Notes under the pieces: model-generated
Told to the model about the DNA's origin: nothing
Database searches by the model: none
The model's input: the letters and a program-made list of their open reading frames with translations, nothing else
Source: DATKQI01 sp035532755
GTDB lineage: Bacteria > Pseudomonadota > Alphaproteobacteria > Acetobacterales > Acetobacteraceae
Length of the DNA: 9,581 nucleotides
Assembly (NCBI GenBank): GCA_035532755.1
Contig: DATKQI010000133.1
Coordinates: 1 to 9,581 of the forward strand
Direction: 5' to 3'
Shown: positions 5,350 through 9,581 of the stretch, in pieces
Position numbering within the stretch: position 1 is the stretch's first letter
Layout of the letters: every line of letters starts with the position of its first letter
Made by a program: the position numbers and the translations under genes

Positions 5350-7257
5350 ATGGCGGAGCCCGCGCTCGATCTCGTCACGCTCGGCCGGTCCTCGGTCGAT
5401 CTGTATGGCCAGCAGGTCGGCGGGCGGCTTGAGGATATCGGCAGCTTCGCCAAGGCGGTCGGCGGCTGCCCGACCAACATCGCGATCGGCGGCGCACGGC
5501 TTGGCCTGCGCACCGCCGTCATCACCCGCGTGGGCGACGAGCACATGGGCCGCTTCATCCGCGAGCAACTGGCGCGCGAGGGGGTGGACACAACGGGCGT
5601 GACGACCGACCCGGTGCGGCTGACCGCGCTCGTGCTGCTGGCGGTGCAGGACGATTCCCGTTTTCCGCTGATCTTCTACCGCGAGAACTGCGCGGACATG
5701 GCGCTGGGGCCGGAGGCGATCGATGCCGCGCTGATCGCCCGCGCCGGGGCGCTGCTGATCAGCGGCACGCATCTCAGCACGCCCGTGGTGGACGCCGGCA
5801 GCCGTGCCGCGGTGGCCGCCGCGTGCGCCGCCGGCCGCCGCGTGATCCTCGACATCGACTACCGCCCGAACCTGTGGGGCCTTGCCGGCCATGGCGCGGG
5901 CGAGGAGCGCTTCATCGAGAACGACCGCATCTCCCGCCATCTGCAAACGCTGCTGCCGGATTGCGACCTGATCGTCGGCACGGAGGAGGAAATCTCGATC
6001 GCCGGCGGCAGCACCGACACGCCGGCGGCGTTGCGCCGCATCCGCACGCTGTCGGCCGCCACGATCGTGCTGAAGCGCGGCCCGATGGGCTGCGTCGTGT
6101 TTCCCGGGCCGATCCCGGATTCGCTTGACGACGGAGTGCGCGGTGCGGGCTTCCCCATCGAGGTCTATAACGTGCTCGGCGCCGGCGATGCCTTCATGGC
6201 CGGCTTCCTGCGCGGCTGGCTGCGCGGCGAGGCGCTGGAGACATGCTGCACCTGGGCCAATGCCTGCGGCGCCTTCGCGGTCTCCCGCCTGCTCTGTTCG
6301 CCGGAGTACCCCACCTGGCCGGAGCTGCAGCATTTCCTCACCCAAGGCAGCCGCCATCACGCGCTGCGGCTCGATCCTGCCCTGGCGCACATCCACCGCG
6401 CCACCACCCGTCGCGGCGATTACCCGAGCCTGTGCGCGCTCGCGATCGACCATCGCCTTCAACTGGAGGAGATGGCCGCACGCCTGAACGCCGAACCGTC
6501 GCGCATCGGCGCGTTCAAGCGTCTGGCGGTGACAGCTGCCGCCCGGGTCGGCGCCGGTCGGCCGGGCTACGGCATGCTGCTGGACGGGCGGCTCGGCCGG
6601 TCCGCGTTGTTCGACGCCGAACGCGCCGGGCTGTGGATCGCCCGCCCGGCGGAACGCCCCGGCTCCCGCCCGCTCGCCTTCGAGCAGGGGCGGGACATGG
6701 CCGGGCACCTGCTGGAATGGCCGGTCACGCATGTGGCCAAGGTGCTGTGCTTCACCCACCCGGACGACGACCCGGCACTGACTGCCGCCCAGGACGAAAA
6801 GCTGCTGGCGTTGCAGGAAGCCTGCCGGCTGGCTGGGCGGGAACTGCTGGTGGAGATCATCGCGAGCCGCCACGGCGCGCTCGCCGACACCACGGCCGCC
6901 GCCATCCTCGGCCGGCTGTACCGGGCCGGCCTGAAGCCCGACTGGTGGAAGCTCGAACCCCAGCCCGGCGCAACGGCGTGGCGCGCGGTCGGCGCCACCA
7001 TCGCCGAGGCGGATCCCTATTGCCGCGGCATATTGCTGCTGGGCCTGGAAGCACCCGAAGAGGCGCTGGAAACGGCGATGGCCGAGGCGGCGACATGCCC
7101 GCTGGTGCGCGGCTTTGCGATCGGGCGTACCATCTTCGCCGAAGCGGCCGAGGCATGGCTCGCCGGCCGGATCGACGACGGGGCGGCGATTGCGGACATG
7201 GCGGCTCGGTTCGGGCGTCTCGCGGCGTTCTGGCACCGCATACGCGCCGCCGGCTGA
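5350..7257 (+). CDS. iolC: 5-dehydro-2-deoxygluconokinase fused to DUF2090 aldolase-like domain
   Basis: A 635-residue two-domain protein. The N-terminal PfkB kinase (about 1-330) shows LVTLGRSSVDLYG (8-20), the substrate loop KAVGGCPTNIAIGGARLG (35-52) and the nucleotide/catalytic motif NVLGAGDAFMAGFLRGW (274-290), with Asp280 as the general base. It phosphorylates 2-deoxy-5-keto-gluconate. The C-terminal DUF2090 domain (about 340-635) includes LCALAIDHR (361-369), LLVEII (499-504) and PDWWKLEP (530-537). In proteobacteria this domain is thought to replace IolJ, splitting the phosphorylated product into dihydroxyacetone phosphate and malonate semialdehyde. Lys534 is a possible Schiff-base residue, which is my inference. 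Start: ATG 5350, with GGGAGG 5 nt upstream. The in-frame ATG at 5290 lies in the leader and encodes an Arg-rich extension unlike the family. It is the first gene of a tight iolC-iolD-iolE operon. Confidence 0.94.
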   Translation: MAEPALDLVTLGRSSVDLYGQQVGGRLEDIGSFAKAVGGCPTNIAIGGARLGLRTAVITRVGDEHMGRFIREQLAREGVDTTGVTTDPVRLTALVLLAVQDDSRFPLIFYRENCADMALGPEAIDAALIARAGALLISGTHLSTPVVDAGSRAAVAAACAAGRRVILDIDYRPNLWGLAGHGAGEERFIENDRISRHLQTLLPDCDLIVGTEEEISIAGGSTDTPAALRRIRTLSAATIVLKRGPMGCVVFPGPIPDSLDDGVRGAGFPIEVYNVLGAGDAFMAGFLRGWLRGEALETCCTWANACGAFAVSRLLCSPEYPTWPELQHFLTQGSRHHALRLDPALAHIHRATTRRGDYPSLCALAIDHRLQLEEMAARLNAEPSRIGAFKRLAVTAAARVGAGRPGYGMLLDGRLGRSALFDAERAGLWIARPAERPGSRPLAFEQGRDMAGHLLEWPVTHVAKVLCFTHPDDDPALTAAQDEKLLALQEACRLAGRELLVEIIASRHGALADTTAAAILGRLYRAGLKPDWWKLEPQPGATAWRAVGATIAEADPYCRGILLLGLEAPEEALETAMAEAATCPLVRGFAIGRTIFAEAAEAWLAGRIDDGAAIADMAARFGRLAAFWHRIRAAG

Positions 7258-7280
7258 CGGCGAACGCAGGGAGGGAAGCG

Positions 7281-9128
7281 ATGGGCACGACCCGGCTGAC
7301 GATGGCGCAGGCGCTGGTGCGCTATCTTGCCGCGCAGCACACCGAGATCGACGGGACGCAGGTTCCGCTGTTCGCGGGCGTGTGGGCCATCTTCGGCCAC
7401 GGCAACGTCGCCGGCATGGGCGAGGCATTGCAGCAGGCGCAGGACGTGCTGCCCACCTTCCGCGCGCATAACGAGCAGGCGATGGCCCACGCCGCCATCG
7501 CCTTCGCCAAGGCCTCCGCGCGGCGGCGGATGATGGCTTGCACCACCTCCATCGGGCCGGGCGCCACCAACATGGTCACCGCCGCGGCACTCGCCCATGT
7601 CAACCGCCTGCCGGTGCTGCTGCTGCCGGGGGACGTGTTCGCCTCCCGCCGCCCCGATCCGGTGCTGCAGCAGGTGGAGGATTTCGCGGACGGCACGGTG
7701 TCCGCCAACGACTGCTTCCGCCCGGTCTCCCGCTATTTCGACCGCATCGCCCGGCCCGAACAGATCCTCACCGCCCTGCCGCGCGCGCTGTCGGTCCTGA
7801 CCGACCCGGCGATGTGCGGCCCGGTCACGCTTGCCTTGTGCCAGGACGTGCAGGCGGAGGCTTTCGACTGGCCGGAGGATTTCTTCGCGCCCCGCCTCCA
7901 CCGCATCCGCCGCGCCCCACCCGACCCTGTGGAGCTGGCGGCGGCGGTAGCCTTGCTGCGGGCGGCACAGGCGCCGCTGATCGTGGCCGGCGGCGGTGTG
8001 CCGTATTCCGGCGCCGGCAGCGCACTACGCCGCTTCGCCGAGGCGCATGGCGTCCCATTTGCGGAAACGCAGGCTGGCAAGGGCGCTGTGCCGTTCGATG
8101 CGCCGCTGAATCTGGGCTCCATCGGCGTGACCGGCAGCAGCGCCGCTAACGACGCGGCCACCGCGGCCGATGTGATCCTGGCCGTCGGCACACGGCTGCA
8201 GGATTTCACCACCGGAAGCTGGTCGTTGTTCGCCGCCCCCGGCCGCAGGCTGGTCGGGCTGAACGTGCAGCCCTTCGACGCCGGCAAGCACGCCGCGCAG
8301 ATGCTGGTGGCGGATGCGCGGACCGGGCTTGAAGCTCTGGATGCGGCCCTGGCCGGCTGGCGCGCGCCGTCGGCCTGGACCACGCAGCGCACGGCCGATG
8401 CGGCCGGCTGGCATCGGGCGGTGGACGCCGCCCTCGCCCCCGGCAACGCCGCCCGCCCGTCGGATGCGCAGGTGATCGGCGCAGTGCTGCGCACGGCCGC
8501 CCCCGAAACCGTCGTCGTCGCCGCGGCCGGCGGCCTGCCGGGCGAGCTGCACAAGGTCTGGCGCACGCAGCGCCCCGGCGGCTATCACCTGGAATACGGC
8601 TATTCCACCATGGGCTACGAGATCGCCGGCGCGCTCGGCGTGAAGCTCGCCGATCCGTCGCGGCCGGTGGTCGTGATGCTGGGCGACGGCAGCTACCTGA
8701 TGATGAACTCCGAAATCGCGACCTCGGTGATGCTCGGGCTGAAGCTGGTCATCGTGGTGCTGGACAACGGCGGCTTCGGCTGCATCGACCGCTTGCAGCG
8801 CGCGACCGGCGGGGCGAGCTTCAACAACCTGCTCGCCACCGCGAAGCATGAAACGCTGCCCGCGGTGGATTTCCGCGCCCATGCCGAAAGCCTGGGCGCG
8901 ATCGCCGAGAAGGCCGCGAGCCTCGCCGATCTCGAAGCCGCGCTGGCCCGCGCCTTCGCCGCGCCGCGCACGAGCGTTGTCGTGATCGACACCGATCCCG
9001 CCGCCGCCACCGAAGCCGGCGGGCACTGGTGGGACGTGGCGGTGCCGGAGGTTTCCGCCCGCCCCGAGGTCCGTGCCGCCCGCGCCGCCTATGACAGCAA
9101 CCGCGCCCGACAGCATCTGGGAGAATGA
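7281..9128 (+). CDS. iolD: 3D-(3,5/4)-trihydroxycyclohexane-1,2-dione acylhydrolase
   Basis: A 615-residue thiamine-diphosphate enzyme of the usual IolD length. It hydrolyses the cyclic dione made by IolE to 5-deoxy-glucuronate. The N-terminal pyrimidine-binding domain (about 5-190) has the catalytic glutamate Glu65 in RAHNEQAMAHAA and TTSIGPGATNMVTAAA (88-103). The central domain runs about 210-350. The C-terminal pyrophosphate domain (about 395-580) holds the metal-ThDP motif GDGSY (468-472) closing with LDNGGFG (494-500). EYGYSTMGYEIAGALG (438-453) is typical of the family. Start: ATG 7281, with GGAGG 6 nt upstream. An open frame extends to 6243, but that part is antiphase to iolC and is not protein-like. 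The gap from iolC is 23 bp and the gap to iolE is 4 bp, indicating cotranscription and probably translational coupling. Confidence 0.96.
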   Translation: MGTTRLTMAQALVRYLAAQHTEIDGTQVPLFAGVWAIFGHGNVAGMGEALQQAQDVLPTFRAHNEQAMAHAAIAFAKASARRRMMACTTSIGPGATNMVTAAALAHVNRLPVLLLPGDVFASRRPDPVLQQVEDFADGTVSANDCFRPVSRYFDRIARPEQILTALPRALSVLTDPAMCGPVTLALCQDVQAEAFDWPEDFFAPRLHRIRRAPPDPVELAAAVALLRAAQAPLIVAGGGVPYSGAGSALRRFAEAHGVPFAETQAGKGAVPFDAPLNLGSIGVTGSSAANDAATAADVILAVGTRLQDFTTGSWSLFAAPGRRLVGLNVQPFDAGKHAAQMLVADARTGLEALDAALAGWRAPSAWTTQRTADAAGWHRAVDAALAPGNAARPSDAQVIGAVLRTAAPETVVVAAAGGLPGELHKVWRTQRPGGYHLEYGYSTMGYEIAGALGVKLADPSRPVVVMLGDGSYLMMNSEIATSVMLGLKLVIVVLDNGGFGCIDRLQRATGGASFNNLLATAKHETLPAVDFRAHAESLGAIAEKAASLADLEAALARAFAAPRTSVVVIDTDPAAATEAGGHWWDVAVPEVSARPEVRAARAAYDSNRARQHLGE

Positions 9129-9132
9129 ATCG

Positions 9133-9581
9133 ATGGACCGCGTCCGCCTTGGCACCAACCCGATCGCCTGGTCGAACGACGATCTGCGCGAACTGGGGGC
9201 CGCCACCAGCCTGGAGACCTGCCTGCGCGAGGCGCGCGCGGCGGGCTTCACCGGCATCGAACTCGGCCACAAATTCCCCCGCACCGCCCCCGCCCTGCGC
9301 CCCGCGCTCACGCCCAGCGGGCTCGCCCTTGTCTCGGGCTGGTATTCGGCGAACCTGCTCGTGCAGACGGCGACCGAGGAAATCGCGGCGATCCAGGACC
9401 ATCTGGGGCTGTTGAAGGCGATGGGCTGCGGCGTCCTGATCATCGCCGAGACCTCGAACGCCATTCATGGCGACCGCAACCGGCCGCTCTCGCAGCGGCC
9501 CGTATTGGCCGCCGCCGACTGGGCGACATTCGGCCGGCGGCTGACCGAGGTCGGCCAGGCCGTGGCCGACGCCGGGCTCGA
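9133..9581 (+). CDS. iolE: Myo-inosose-2 dehydratase, N-terminal half (3' truncated by window edge)
   Basis: The frame opens at ATG 9133 and stays open to the edge, giving 149 complete residues of a protein normally near 300. The beginning, MDRVRLGTNPIAWSNDDLRE, is the standard IolE opening. GFTGIELGHKFPR (38-50) is the strand with the conserved Glu, and GCGVLIIAETSNAIHG (98-113) is the next barrel strand. IolE is a metal-dependent (Co or Mn) TIM-barrel lyase of the xylose-isomerase-like fold. It dehydrates scyllo-inosose to the dione used by IolD. GGAG at 9120-9123 lies inside the iolD tail. An earlier ATG at 9125 overlaps the iolD stop but is in another frame. The gene is last in the visible operon. 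iolB, needed between IolD and IolC, is not in the window and may follow. Confidence 0.94.
   Translation, partial: MDRVRLGTNPIAWSNDDLRELGAATSLETCLREARAAGFTGIELGHKFPRTAPALRPALTPSGLALVSGWYSANLLVQTATEEIAAIQDHLGLLKAMGCGVLIIAETSNAIHGDRNRPLSQRPVLAAADWATFGRRLTEVGQAVADAGL

Noticed and set aside
6243..7280. N-terminal extension of iolD giving a 961-residue frame
   Set aside because: The extra part overlaps iolC in another phase and is not protein-like. ATG 7281 has a strong ribosome site and gives the normal IolD length.
5254..7428. Minus-strand open frame of 724 codons opposite iolC
   Set aside because: A low-complexity Arg/Gln/Ala-rich translation with no recognisable motif. It is the antisense shadow of iolC and the start of iolD.
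8025..9464. Minus-strand open frames (479 and 215 codons) opposite iolD and iolE
   Set aside because: Repetitive Gly/Arg/Ala composition opposite well-supported genes, with no ribosome site or family motif.
1..9581. CRISPR array, tRNA/rRNA, insertion sequence, integrase or attachment site
   Set aside because: No repeat-spacer pattern, RNA gene signature, transposase or integrase motif, or flanking direct repeats were seen, including around the low-GC protease gene.

Overview
The window is GC-rich, densely packed bacterial DNA. Its coding style and gene set (an IolC-DUF2090 fusion, an RpiR-type regulator, short Shine-Dalgarno-led intergenic gaps) suggest an alphaproteobacterium, possibly a sphingomonad, rhizobial or acetobacterial lineage. 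The sequence does not let me narrow this further. The centre and right of the window are a myo-inositol catabolism (iol) locus. The left edge holds two unrelated genes.

Layout: (1) 1-306 (+) is the 3' end of a cation diffusion facilitator (CDF) metal transporter. It converges on (2) a single-domain prephenate dehydrogenase on the minus strand (313-1095). (3) 1096-1281 is intergenic and holds a strong minus-strand terminator hairpin (1146-1166) plus an unexplained coding-like tail (1200-1286). (4) 1282-2421 (-) is a second-type Gfo/Idh/MocA sugar or inositol dehydrogenase, divergent from (5) an RpiR/IolR-like regulator (2534-3391, +). (6) A YopT/AvrPphB-type (C58) cysteine protease-like gene (3407-4174, -) lies immediately downstream of (7) iolG, inositol 2-dehydrogenase (4208-5197, -). 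iolG is divergent from (8) iolC-DUF2090, iolD and iolE (5350 to the right edge, +). iolE runs off the window and was found by direct reading.

Pathway: IolG oxidises myo-inositol to scyllo-inosose, IolE dehydrates it and IolD opens the ring. IolB, not in this window and probably further right, would isomerise the product. The kinase half of IolC phosphorylates it, and its C-terminal domain is likely to supply the aldolase step. The RpiR-like protein is the probable local repressor. Both divergent intergenic regions carry the same operator-like motif, GGAAnnnnTATTyT: one copy at 2485 and two copies 30 bp apart at 5212 and 5242. The motif resembles the GGAA-N6-TTCC element I recall for rhizobial IolR. 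The copy at 5242 covers the overlapping -10 elements of two face-to-face candidate promoters for iolG and iolC.

The most unexpected item is the C58-type protease gene. It has a Cys44/His166/Asp181 triad with family-like spacing, clearly lower GC than iolG, and a position 33 bp downstream of iolG that would place it under inositol control.
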